Shown: positions 8,791 through 17,589 of the stretch, in pieces | Position numbering within the stretch: position 1 is the stretch's first letter | Layout of the letters: each line of letters starts with the position of its first letter | The notes under the pieces: model-generated | The model's input: only the letters and a program-made list of their open reading frames with translations | What the model was told of the DNA's origin: nothing | Database searches by the model: none | From: Pedobacter sp. | Lineage (GTDB): Bacteria; Bacteroidota; Bacteroidia; Sphingobacteriales; Sphingobacteriaceae | DNA length: 48,992 bases | Direction: 5' to 3' | Assembly: GCA_014377775.1 (NCBI GenBank) | Contig: JACMOW010000202.1 | Span: 1 to 48,992, forward strand | Made by a program: the position numbers and the translations under genes

Positions 8791-10632
8791 ATGAAACATA
8801 AATTTATAAATATTGCTTCTTTAGTTATAGCTATAGTAGCAATGATCATTACGCCTTCTTGCAAGAAAGTGTTGGATTTTGAATCAGATTCATCTTCATC
8901 TGAAGTAGTTGTTTTTGAAAGTACAACGTATACAAATTCTGCACTAATCGGAGTTTATAACAAACTAATTGGAGATAACGGTTACGGTAGCCGAATAGCA
9001 ACATTGTTCGGTCTTACCGCCGACGATTTTAAGACATCTGGAAGCTACGCCTCAGCAGATAGGCGTGGTATTAGCATGTACGGTGCAAGTTCAGATAATT
9101 CAGATTTGATTAATCCATTTGCACAACTATACGCTGGCATAGAAAGAGCAAACATATGTATTAAATATATTCCCGCTAGTAATTTATATACAAACGGATC
9201 TGCTACTGATCAGGCTGCAATGAAGCGTTATTATGGTGAAGCGCTTGCCTTAAGAGCGCAATTTTATTATGAATTGATTCGCAACTGGGGAGATGTGCCT
9301 CAACGCTTTGTACCTGCTGCCTTTGCCGAAACACTTTTTCCAGGAAATGCAGATAGAGATTTAACCTACGATCAAATTATTGCAGATCTTAAAATTGCAC
9401 AGGATTTAGTGCCTTGGAGATCTGAAATTTCAGATTATGGTAGTTATCGTTTTACCAAAGGCGCAATTAAGGCCTTAAGAGCAAGAATAGCTTTGGCTAG
9501 AGGAGGCTATTCTTTGAGAAGTAAATCTCATGCAATGGAGCGTAACTCCGATTATTTAAAATATTATCAAATCGCTTTAGATGAATGTAAGGAAATTATG
9601 AACAATCGTTCACAACATACATTAAATCCAAATTACGAAAACGTGTTTAAAACATTGCATGGTGCTCGATTAGATGATGCACACGAATTGATGTTTGAAG
9701 TAGCAGCTTTTGGTGCCAATGCTTCAACAGATAGTAAGTTGGGCTATTATAATGGGGTACGATTTAATGCGGCTTCTACTTATGGAACAGGTGGCGGAGG
9801 TATGAATGCTATCCCAACTTATTTTTATGAGTTCGATGCAAGTAAGGATTGCCGTAGAGACGTAACAATTGGTGTTTTTGAAATTACAGCAACATCTAAA
9901 AAATCAATAAACCTATTAAATAATTTTACCGATGGTAAATTCAGAAAATCATGGACTGCCTTTGATGGGAAATCATCATCTCAAAATTTTGCAGTTAATT
10001 GGCCTATCTTACGCTTTGCAGATGTTTTGTTAATGTATGCAGAAGCTGATAATGAAATTAATAATGGCCCTTCAGCCCCTGCAAGAGCAGCTTTTCAAGA
10101 AGTTCAGAAACGAGCTTACTTAGGTTTTGAAAATGATATACCAGTAACCCCGGCAGATAAATTAGGTTTTTTTAATGCAATTGTTAAAGAAAGGCTATTA
10201 GAGTTTGGCGGAGAAGCAATTAGAAAATACGACTTAATACGTTGGAACTTAATTGCAAGTAAGTTTGAGGAAACTCGTTCTAAACTTCGTAGATTGGTTA
10301 GTGGAGATGGAGAATATGCCAATATTCCGTTATATGTTTATTCGAAAGAATCGAATTACAATCTTACTACAAGTTTAGCAGAGGTTGCAAGTTTAGATTT
10401 GTTTGGAGGTATTCCGAATGTAGTTTTATTTTCTCCTGGCTTAGGTTCTACAACAGCACCAACAGGATATACATTAAGAAATTGGAGAAGAGCAATAACT
10501 GAAGATAATGCAATTAATAGTTTATCTACTGGTTTCGCTTATTACTTTGAAGCAAATAAGAAAGAATTATTCCCTTATCCAAAAGCAGCATTAAATGAAA
10601 ATCCGAATATGATACAAAATTTTGGGTACTAA
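8791..10632 (+). CDS. SusD-like surface glycan-binding lipoprotein
   Basis: The protein has 613 residues. A lipoprotein signal ends at Cys24 (TPSC-KK), so it is acylated and exposed on the outer membrane as the lid of the SusC transporter. Recognisable RagB/SusD features include the N-terminal 'TNSALIGVYNKL' region, the TPR helices with RYYGEALALRAQFYYELIRNWGDVP, and the C-terminal KERLLEFGGEAIRKYDLIRWN and ELFPYPKAALNENPNMIQN motifs. It is transcribed with the upstream susC gene. The ligand is expected to be a pectin fragment from context. Confidence 0.95.
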   Translation: MKHKFINIASLVIAIVAMIITPSCKKVLDFESDSSSSEVVVFESTTYTNSALIGVYNKLIGDNGYGSRIATLFGLTADDFKTSGSYASADRRGISMYGASSDNSDLINPFAQLYAGIERANICIKYIPASNLYTNGSATDQAAMKRYYGEALALRAQFYYELIRNWGDVPQRFVPAAFAETLFPGNADRDLTYDQIIADLKIAQDLVPWRSEISDYGSYRFTKGAIKALRARIALARGGYSLRSKSHAMERNSDYLKYYQIALDECKEIMNNRSQHTLNPNYENVFKTLHGARLDDAHELMFEVAAFGANASTDSKLGYYNGVRFNAASTYGTGGGGMNAIPTYFYEFDASKDCRRDVTIGVFEITATSKKSINLLNNFTDGKFRKSWTAFDGKSSSQNFAVNWPILRFADVLLMYAEADNEINNGPSAPARAAFQEVQKRAYLGFENDIPVTPADKLGFFNAIVKERLLEFGGEAIRKYDLIRWNLIASKFEETRSKLRRLVSGDGEYANIPLYVYSKESNYNLTTSLAEVASLDLFGGIPNVVLFSPGLGSTTAPTGYTLRNWRRAITEDNAINSLSTGFAYYFEANKKELFPYPKAALNENPNMIQNFGY

Positions 10633-10689
10633 TCATTTTAATACTTTTAAAAAAATGCGGCGATCACAATTAAAAACAAATTTATACAG

Positions 10690-12339
10690 ATGAAAATATT
10701 ATTATATAAAATGGGCGTGAGATTATTGCTTCTATTTGCATTTATGGTTTTAATAAATGCCTGCAAAAAGGAAGCAGAAATATTACCAGCCCCACGCTTA
10801 TTTAAGGCAAGTGAGATCAATATCGCCGCAGGTACAACTTCAGCAAAACTTAAATGGGCAATTCCATTGTTTTCTTTAGGAAAAGCCATAAAGTACACAG
10901 TCGACTTTTCAAAAGATCAAGCATTTACTGCCATCGCTTTTACTAAAGTTGTAGATACGGCTGGAATAACAGTTACAGATGATAATTTAACAACCAGAAC
11001 ACCATACTTTGTCCGTATCAAAGCGAATGCCTATGAAGATCAGCCCGAGTCAAAGTACGTATTAGGGGCTAATTCATTTAGCCTAACAGGAGTGCAATTG
11101 TTTCTTCCCGTGCGTGATGCTGAAATTAGAGAAACATCGGTTACCATACGTTATGTGCCAGCTACAGATTTAACCGCTATAAAATTAACCCCAGCAACTG
11201 GTACAGCAACTACAGTTGCTTTAACCGCTGCAGATGCTGCTGCAGGGTTAAAAGTTATTTCTGGATTATCTGGAGGCATTAAATATGATGCAGATTTGTT
11301 AGCAGGTACAAAAAGTAAGGGCATTATTTCATTTACAACTTTAGCTGTAACAACCTATACAGTTAAAATTTCACCTATAGATGATTTGGCAGCAACAATT
11401 GTTGCTGCAGCAAATGGTGCAGTAATCGGGCTAGATCCTGGTACATATAATTTAACCGCAGTAAATACCTTTATTATCCAAAAATCAATCACCTTAAAAT
11501 CTACATCAGGCACGCCAACAGATACTAAGGTTAATTTTAAAGAAATCGATATTGAAGGAACTGGCGCTGGGATCACCTTATCTGGAATTGAGTTAGATGG
11601 CACGGCAGCTACTTCATTGTATTTTATCAACTTTATTGGTTCACAGGCCAGTAATTCAGCTGCGGCTACATTTACAAATATTATTGTCGATAACTGTATT
11701 GTTCATGGCGCTACAACCTCGTTTATGAGAGCAGATAGGGGGGCAGCGGCACGGGACTTTAAAATAGGCAACATTACCGTAAACAATTCTATTGTTTACG
11801 ATATGGGTTCAAATGGCTCATCAGCTTACTACACTTTTCATTTAAATAAGATGGAATTTAATGCTTTAAATATTTTTAAATCTACTTTTTATAATTCGGG
11901 ACCAGGTTTAATTACAGCGAGTACTACCTATTCGGGTAACGCGATACCGAGTGTAAATATTAGTTATTCTACTTTTAACGGTTTTGGTGGCAATGCCAAA
12001 TATGCGCTACTAGATGCAAATGCGAATCAAGTTAACTTTAGCTTAACAAATAGTATTCTTGCCAATACACCCAAATCTGGAACGGTTGTAGCAGCAATTC
12101 GCTCTTCGGGAGCAGGTATAACGACGACATTTTCTTATAACAATACCTTTAATCTATATAATGCCTTAACAGGAAATGTAGCACTTACTTTTCCGGCAAC
12201 CGTAACGCAAACAGCTAATCAAACCATTGATTTAGGTTGGGTCGCAAATACTGTTGACTTTACTTTGCCTTTAGCCTCAACGCTAAGAACGGCAAGTAAT
12301 ACAGCTACTGCAATTGGTGATCCGAGATGGACTTACTAA
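10690..12339 (+). CDS. Beta-helix surface lipoprotein (DUF4957/DUF5123-like) of the SusCD operon
   Basis: The protein has 549 residues. A lipoprotein signal has lipobox LINAC with Cys25. Residues about 33-130 look like a fibronectin-III fold (SAKLKWAIP, YFVRIKA), about 135-225 like a second beta-sandwich, and about 230-545 like a right-handed parallel beta-helix with repeated turns (SGIELDGTA, NSIVYDMGSNG, STFYNSGPG, NSILANTP). It lacks clear lyase or GH28 catalytic motifs. Such proteins sit third in many Bacteroidota pectin loci and are thought to be surface glycan-binding or cryptic lyase-like proteins. It begins 57 bases after susD and ends at a strong terminator. A binding role is inferred and enzyme activity is not excluded. 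Confidence 0.8.
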   Translation: MKILLYKMGVRLLLLFAFMVLINACKKEAEILPAPRLFKASEINIAAGTTSAKLKWAIPLFSLGKAIKYTVDFSKDQAFTAIAFTKVVDTAGITVTDDNLTTRTPYFVRIKANAYEDQPESKYVLGANSFSLTGVQLFLPVRDAEIRETSVTIRYVPATDLTAIKLTPATGTATTVALTAADAAAGLKVISGLSGGIKYDADLLAGTKSKGIISFTTLAVTTYTVKISPIDDLAATIVAAANGAVIGLDPGTYNLTAVNTFIIQKSITLKSTSGTPTDTKVNFKEIDIEGTGAGITLSGIELDGTAATSLYFINFIGSQASNSAAATFTNIIVDNCIVHGATTSFMRADRGAAARDFKIGNITVNNSIVYDMGSNGSSAYYTFHLNKMEFNALNIFKSTFYNSGPGLITASTTYSGNAIPSVNISYSTFNGFGGNAKYALLDANANQVNFSLTNSILANTPKSGTVVAAIRSSGAGITTTFSYNNTFNLYNALTGNVALTFPATVTQTANQTIDLGWVANTVDFTLPLASTLRTASNTATAIGDPRWTY

Positions 12340-12356
12340 ATAAATGAGCATTGAGG

Positions 12357-12392
12357 AATAGGACGGGGTTTTTGCTCCATCCTATTTTTGCT
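12357..12392. terminator. Terminator between the SusCD operon and the convergent receptor gene
   Basis: The 12-bp stem AATAGGACGGGG (12357-12368) pairs with CTCCATCCTATT (12375-12386), with one mismatch and a G-T pair, around a T-rich loop. It lies between the two convergent stop codons and is followed by T-rich sequence. It can serve both directions. Confidence 0.75.
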
Positions 12393-12398
12393 TCATTT

Positions 12399-14825
12399 TT
12401 AGTTAAATCGATAAGAAAGTGTAGTTACAAACATACGAGGAGCAATAGGGTTAATGCTATAGTTATCGTGAGCAAAATAATTAATCTGATTACCAATGTT
12501 AGATACTTTTCCTAGTAAAGAAAGTTTTTTCCAAGTATAACCTGCAGAGAAATCAACTGTAGTAAATGCACCTAATGGAATTAGTCTACTTATTGCACTA
12601 GTTTTGCTATCATTGTATCCTCCATTGCGATCGCCAGTGTAATAAACAGATGCACCAAACTTAAGTCCTTTTTGGAAAGTATAAAATAAGGTTCCATTCG
12701 CTGTGTTTCTGGTAGTACCTACTAAACGTTGTCCCTCCACTATACCTCCAATGGTTGTGGTACCAATGGTTCTTTTATCTAATGTTTCGGTATAACGAAT
12801 AAAATTATAACTATAGCCAGCAATAAAATTAAACCCTTTAATAATCGTTCCAGTTAAATCAAATTCTATACCCTCACTTACCGTTTTACCACCTAATTCT
12901 TTAACATTGATATCGCTATTAGGCGTACCATCTGCTCTTAACAAAGCCTGTTGCGCAAACTTATTATTCAGGATCTTATAAATCGTTAGATTTGCTGAAA
13001 CTCTTCCGCCTAATAGGTCATTTTTAACACCAGCTTCATATTGATCAATAATTGATGGATCTAGTGGAGCATTATAAATGTCGATACCAGTGTTTGAAAT
13101 AAAGTTATTGGCGTAACTCACATAAAATGAAGTGGTTTTAAGCGGCTGATAAATCAATCCAAATTTAGGGGAGAAAGCAGTTTCAATTTTTGATTTGCCA
13201 ATCACATTGTTACTTAAAGTTTTTGTATCTGTAACCAATAAGGTAGTTACAGTTCTGGGCGTTTTTTGAAAGGTATAACGAATTCCAGCTAAAACTTTAA
13301 ATTGATCGCTCAGCGCAATCAAATCTTGTAAAAAAGTACCCATTCTGTAAATTGGAGCAAAAGTTTGAGAAACAACTGCTGTTTCTGGCAAAGAAGCACT
13401 GTTGTTTATGCTACTTGGATTTAGTAAATTAATATTCCCATAATTGAAGGCAGTAGCATTACCCGGATAAACAAAACCATTAGACGTTATTCTGGACTGG
13501 TCTGCATCTGCCCCAATTATTAAAGTATGAACAATATTTCCAGTTTTAAAATTACCATTTAAGTTAATTTGTTCATTGTAGGTAAATTCTTTTGTTTTTG
13601 AACGGGTTAAATTACGTGCTGAAATCCCTGAAGCATCCGCAAACGGGCGTTCAGCACTATAATAATTTCTGTGATAAGCTTGTAGGTTAGCAATTAAATT
13701 TACCTTCCAATTATCATTAAGTTTGTGATTAACGTTTACCTGACTAGTAACAGAATTGGTGTTGTTATATGTATTTGGTGCATTTAGATAAGTACTTCTA
13801 CCAATATTAATGATTTTATTATCAACGGTACCTATACCAAAATCTGGCGTATAATCACTTTTCAAATAATCTCCCTGTAATAGAATATCCGTTTTTTCAT
13901 TGATTTTATACAGCAATGATGGGTTAACATAAATTCTCTCTGTATTTACGTTATTTCTATAGCTTCCAGCATCTTCGAATGTGCCAATTAACCTAAAGGC
14001 AAGTTTCTTAGAAATAGGGCCATAAATATCCCCAATTGGCTTATAAAGGCTGTAACTACCACTTCGCATTGATAACTCGCCGCCAAATTCGAACTTGGGT
14101 TTTTTGGTAATTAGGTTCACTACTGCACCACCTGTAACGCCTCCATATAATAAAGCAGCACTACCTTTTAAAACTTCAACAGATTCTAAAGTGCTTGTTT
14201 CGGGCATACCACCAGTACTTGCGCGACTGCCGTTCTTAAGTACATTATTGCCACCTAAATTATACCCTCTGGCAAAAAAGGTTTCACCGCTTACACCCCC
14301 TCGGTTTTCTCCATAAGCAACACCATTAACGTTTTTTAAAACATCACTTAATCGGCTCGACTGTTGATCGGTAATTACTTGGTTACCTATAACTTGCACA
14401 GATTGAGGCAAATCGATAGGCGCTATAGCCACTTTGCCTAAAGTGGCTGCCTTTTTGTTTGGTGTTTTATAACCTGTAATGGCAACTTCATTAAGTTGTG
14501 ATGAGGATTCAGCAATAACAAGATCTAAATTAATACTCTTACTATCGGTTAGTGAAATTGATTGTTCCTTTGCTACCATTCCAACTGCTGAAGCCTTTAA
14601 GGTATACGTCCCAAAGGTTACATTATTAATTAGGTAATATCCGTTTTCGTTGGTTTGTGTCGTTTTCTTAGTTTCTTTTAAAGTAATGTTTACGTAAGTG
14701 GCAGGCTTGCCATCACTTGTCTTTACCACACCAGAAATTGCCCCAGTTTTAATTTGAGCCTGCACATTTCCTAAAAGGAAGATGGAAATAGTCATCACAC
14801 TAAGTATTTTTGTAAAAAATATCAT
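12399..14825 (-). CDS. TonB-dependent siderophore-type outer-membrane receptor
   Basis: From ATG 14825 the protein has 808 residues. A longer frame begins with TTG at 14861 but overlaps the -7 element TATATTTG, so it is rejected. It has a signal peptide (about 23 residues, ending NVQAQ), a carboxypeptidase-regulatory-like domain (about 28-110), a plug with LPQSVQVIGNQVITDQQ and SVEVLKGSAALLYGG (about 125-250), and a barrel ending APRMFVTTLSYRFN. The plug matches ferric-siderophore receptors (FhuE/FpvA type), not SusC. It lies on the opposite strand inside the pectin locus, and none of its neighbours concern iron. It may move a metal-chelating pectin product or may simply be inserted here. The former is speculation. 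Confidence 0.88.
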   Translation of the reverse strand: MIFFTKILSVMTISIFLLGNVQAQIKTGAISGVVKTSDGKPATYVNITLKETKKTTQTNENGYYLINNVTFGTYTLKASAVGMVAKEQSISLTDSKSINLDLVIAESSSQLNEVAITGYKTPNKKAATLGKVAIAPIDLPQSVQVIGNQVITDQQSSRLSDVLKNVNGVAYGENRGGVSGETFFARGYNLGGNNVLKNGSRASTGGMPETSTLESVEVLKGSAALLYGGVTGGAVVNLITKKPKFEFGGELSMRSGSYSLYKPIGDIYGPISKKLAFRLIGTFEDAGSYRNNVNTERIYVNPSLLYKINEKTDILLQGDYLKSDYTPDFGIGTVDNKIINIGRSTYLNAPNTYNNTNSVTSQVNVNHKLNDNWKVNLIANLQAYHRNYYSAERPFADASGISARNLTRSKTKEFTYNEQINLNGNFKTGNIVHTLIIGADADQSRITSNGFVYPGNATAFNYGNINLLNPSSINNSASLPETAVVSQTFAPIYRMGTFLQDLIALSDQFKVLAGIRYTFQKTPRTVTTLLVTDTKTLSNNVIGKSKIETAFSPKFGLIYQPLKTTSFYVSYANNFISNTGIDIYNAPLDPSIIDQYEAGVKNDLLGGRVSANLTIYKILNNKFAQQALLRADGTPNSDINVKELGGKTVSEGIEFDLTGTIIKGFNFIAGYSYNFIRYTETLDKRTIGTTTIGGIVEGQRLVGTTRNTANGTLFYTFQKGLKFGASVYYTGDRNGGYNDSKTSAISRLIPLGAFTTVDFSAGYTWKKLSLLGKVSNIGNQINYFAHDNYSINPIAPRMFVTTLSYRFN

Positions 14826-14858
14826 GTTATATTTATTTGGATTAATTCTAAACAGCGA

Positions 14859-14866
14859 CAAATATA
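14859..14866 (-). promoter_or_regulatory. -7 element of the siderophore-type receptor gene
   Basis: The minus strand reads TATATTTG, an exact TAnnTTTG match, 33 bases before ATG 14825. It decides the start codon, since a TTG start at 14861 would lie inside it. Confidence 0.5.
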
Positions 14867-14967
14867 ACGCATGTATTAACGATTTCGAAATTTATTTAGA
14901 ATTATTTTAAATAAGAAAGAATACTCTTAATTGTAAACTCAATATGCAAACTGAATATTGAAACTAT

Positions 14968-15030
14968 GGCATCGATTGCACAAGTAATTCTGCCTAAATA
15001 CTATTTTAAGACATAAAATTGGGTAATTTG
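14968..15030 (+). promoter_or_regulatory. Shared pectin-locus operator and -7 element upstream of the acetylesterase operon
   Basis: GGCATCGATTGCACAA begins at 14968, a variant of GGGAACGATTGCNCAA. TAATTTG (15024-15030) follows 56 bases later and 24 bases before ATG 15054. This is the weakest of the four copies, but the spacing is kept. Confidence 0.5.
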
Positions 15031-15053
15031 CTCTATTAATAGCCAAATATGTC

Positions 15054-15788
15054 ATGTATAAAAATCTAGTTATGGGTTTATCTGTGTTACTTCTATCATT
15101 AACAACAGCACAGCAAAAAATCACAGTATATATTATTGGCGATTCTACTGCAGCAAACAAACTACCACGAGCCTATCCAGAAACGGGCTGGGGCATGGAA
15201 TTAGCACCTTTTTTAGATGCTGAAGTAACAGTTGATAATAGAGCTTTAAATGGTAGAAGTACTAAATCTTTTATCAATGAAAAAAGATGGGAGTTGGTAT
15301 TAACCACTTTAAAAGCTGATGACTATGTGCTGATAGAATTTGGACATAACGACGAAAAAATCGACAAACCAGCAGTTGGAACATCTTTGGAAGAGTACAA
15401 GTTTAACTTAATTAGATACGTAAAAGAAACGCAGATAAAAAAGGCACATCCCATTTTGATGACTCCAATTATGCGACGAAGTTTTAAAAATGGTATTTTT
15501 AAAGATAGTCATATGGGATACCCCGATGTAGTTAGAAAATTAGCTGACTCATTACATATTCCATTAATTGATATGCATCGTAAAACAGAAAAATTAATTA
15601 TTGGTTTAGGTGATTTGAATTCGGTAAAATTATTTAATCACGTAAATAGTGGCCACGTCAATTATCCCATGGGAAAAATGGATAATACCCATTTAAGCCC
15701 AGAAGGCGCCAAAGTAATTGCTGGATTAGTTGTGGAAGGTATTAAGGAAACCAAAACAGGTTTGGCTAATCATTTAATTAATAAATAA
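15054..15788 (+). CDS. Rhamnogalacturonan acetylesterase (SGNH family, CE12-like)
   Basis: The protein has 244 residues. A short signal peptide (cut near Ala19) leads into an SGNH hydrolase: block I IIGDSTAA with nucleophile Ser31, block III EFGHNDEK, and block V DNTHLSPEG with Asp210 and His213 completing the triad. These features and the length match rhamnogalacturonan acetylesterases that remove acetyl groups from galacturonate residues of pectin, opening the chain to lyases and hydrolases. It is first of a run of five pectin enzymes and has its own operator/promoter. It is paralogous to the next gene. Confidence 0.9.
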   Translation: MYKNLVMGLSVLLLSLTTAQQKITVYIIGDSTAANKLPRAYPETGWGMELAPFLDAEVTVDNRALNGRSTKSFINEKRWELVLTTLKADDYVLIEFGHNDEKIDKPAVGTSLEEYKFNLIRYVKETQIKKAHPILMTPIMRRSFKNGIFKDSHMGYPDVVRKLADSLHIPLIDMHRKTEKLIIGLGDLNSVKLFNHVNSGHVNYPMGKMDNTHLSPEGAKVIAGLVVEGIKETKTGLANHLINK

Positions 15789-15803
15789 TCAATAAATCAC
15801 TCA

Positions 15804-16580
15804 ATGAAAATCATTACGAGATCCTTAGTATTTATTTCTTTTACAACACTTTTCGCTTTCTCAATACCAAAAAGGTCAGTTAATATTTATTTAATTGGCG
15901 ACTCTACAGTTGCGGATTATACTTTAGATTCGGGCTATATGGAAAAGAAATTTCCATTAAATGGTTGGGGTCAAGTATTTCAACCGTTTTTTAGAAAAGA
16001 TAGTTTAGTTAAGGTTAAAAATTTAATTAATTCAGATAGTGTAATTATTTTAGATAAGGCAAGGGGGGGGAGAAGCACTCGCACTTTTTTTGAAGAAGGA
16101 AGATGGGCAGCGATTTATAAAGTACTGAAAAAGGACGATATCGTGATGATACAATTTGGGCATAATGATGCAGCAGTAGATAAACCCGAACGTTATGTAA
16201 ATATTGCAGGATATAAAGAATATTTGAGATTATATGTGATACAAACCAGAGAAAGAGGAGCAACTCCGATTTTGATGACACCCGTAAATAGAAATTATCC
16301 CTGGAAAGATGGAAAATTGAGTAATGTACATGGGGAATATCCAAATGCAGTTAAGGAAATAGCCAAAGAGTTAAATGTGAAATTAATAGATTTGACACAA
16401 CTATCTGTCGATGCCTTTACAGCCAAAGGACAAGTAGCCGTAACTTCTAAATATTTCATGAATTTTGAAAAGGGGCTTTATTCGGGATACCCCGATGGAC
16501 AAAAAGACAATACACATTTCCAAAAAGAAGGAGCAATGGCCGTTGCTCATTTAGTATTTAATGCCATGAAAAGATTATAA
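15804..16580 (+). CDS. Second rhamnogalacturonan acetylesterase (SGNH family)
   Basis: The protein has 258 residues and starts 15 bases after the previous gene. A signal peptide of about 20 residues precedes LIGDSTVADY (Ser34), QFGHNDAAVD and DNTHFQKEG (Asp235, His238). It keeps the same fold as its neighbour but has an extra loop (YMEKKFPLNGWGQVF), so the two probably act on different acetyl positions or chain contexts. A run of eight G bases (16063-16070) codes for part of RGGR; the frame is intact here, but the tract is a likely slippage point. Confidence 0.9.
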   Translation: MKIITRSLVFISFTTLFAFSIPKRSVNIYLIGDSTVADYTLDSGYMEKKFPLNGWGQVFQPFFRKDSLVKVKNLINSDSVIILDKARGGRSTRTFFEEGRWAAIYKVLKKDDIVMIQFGHNDAAVDKPERYVNIAGYKEYLRLYVIQTRERGATPILMTPVNRNYPWKDGKLSNVHGEYPNAVKEIAKELNVKLIDLTQLSVDAFTAKGQVAVTSKYFMNFEKGLYSGYPDGQKDNTHFQKEGAMAVAHLVFNAMKRL

Positions 16581-16582
16581 TT

Positions 16583-17587
16583 ATGAGGAGTATTAGTTTG
16601 TTGTTGGTATTGTTTTATTGCTCAATTGTTAATGCATCTAAGCCCATAACCCTAAACCCACAACTCATAACTCAGTACAACATCACGGTTGCAGCCGACG
16701 GCTCGGGTACTTACAAAACCGTTCAGGAAGCCATCAACGCAGTACCTGATTTTAGAAAGGTAACTACAACTATTTTTATTAAAAAGGGTGTTTATAAAGA
16801 GAAATTGAATTTATCTACCTCAAAGCACTTTATTAAAATAATTGGCGAATGTGTAGAGAAAACGATTTTGACATATGATGATTGGGCCCAGAAAAAAAAT
16901 ATTTTTGGAGAAGAAAAGGGTACTTCTGGCTCATCTAGCTTTTACATTTATGGAAATTCCTTTACTGCAGAGAATATTACTTTTCAAAATACAGCAGGGC
17001 CTGTTGGACAAGCGGTTGCCTTATTTGTAGCGGGTGACAAAGCTAAATTTATTAATTGTAGGATGCTAGGTTTTCAAGATACCCTGTACACTTATGGTTA
17101 TGCAAGTAGGCAATATTATTACAATTGCTATATTGAAGGCACGGTAGATTTTATTTTTGGCTCATCAACGGCTGTATTCGAGGAATGCGAAATCTTTTGC
17201 AAAAAGAGTGGATATATTACCGCTTCTTCTTCACCAGACACTTCTAAATATGGATATGTATTTATCAATAGCAAAATTACGGGAAATGCACCTAAAAATT
17301 CCTACCATTTGGGTCGCCCGTGGCGTCCATACTCAAAATCAGTTTTTATTAATTGCGAATTAGGGGAAATGATTAAGCCAGTGGGATGGAACAATTGGGG
17401 GAAAGAAAGTAACGAAAAAACAGCCTTCTACGCTGAATATAAAAGCACCGGGCCAGGAGCAAATGCTAAATCGCGAGTGACTTGGTCGCATCAGCTTGAT
17501 GAAATAACGGTTAAAGAATATACTTTGGAGAAAATTTTTAACGGCTGGAACCCAATAGAGGGGATTAATAAAACATCTTACAAATAA
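16583..17587 (+). CDS. Pectin methylesterase (CE8)
   Basis: The protein has 334 residues, starting two bases after the acetylesterase stop. A signal peptide of about 18 residues precedes a right-handed beta-helix with the CE8 landmarks VAADGSGTYKTVQEA (about 36-50), QAVALFV (about 143), FQDTLYTYG (about 163, first catalytic Asp), VDFIFGSS (about 188, second catalytic Asp) and LGRPWRPY (about 242, substrate-binding Arg/Trp). It removes methyl esters from homogalacturonan, making substrate for pectate lyase and polygalacturonase. The first 15 codons after the signal (around 16640-16680) are C-rich and unlike the rest. Confidence 0.93.
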   Translation: MRSISLLLVLFYCSIVNASKPITLNPQLITQYNITVAADGSGTYKTVQEAINAVPDFRKVTTTIFIKKGVYKEKLNLSTSKHFIKIIGECVEKTILTYDDWAQKKNIFGEEKGTSGSSSFYIYGNSFTAENITFQNTAGPVGQAVALFVAGDKAKFINCRMLGFQDTLYTYGYASRQYYYNCYIEGTVDFIFGSSTAVFEECEIFCKKSGYITASSSPDTSKYGYVFINSKITGNAPKNSYHLGRPWRPYSKSVFINCELGEMIKPVGWNNWGKESNEKTAFYAEYKSTGPGANAKSRVTWSHQLDEITVKEYTLEKIFNGWNPIEGINKTSYK

Positions 17588-17589
17588 CT

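Noticed and set aside
14826-14861. Longer N-terminus of the siderophore-type receptor from TTG 14861
   Set aside because: It adds 12 residues before a good signal peptide and overlaps the TATATTTG -7 element at 14859-14866.
14875-14890. Operator-like AACGATTTCGAAAT near the receptor promoter
   Set aside because: It shares only AACGATT with the consensus and lacks the TGC half; the nearby 14968 site is better.
15804-16580. Frameshift at the G8 run
   Set aside because: The reading frame is intact across the run and all SGNH motifs on both sides are in one frame.
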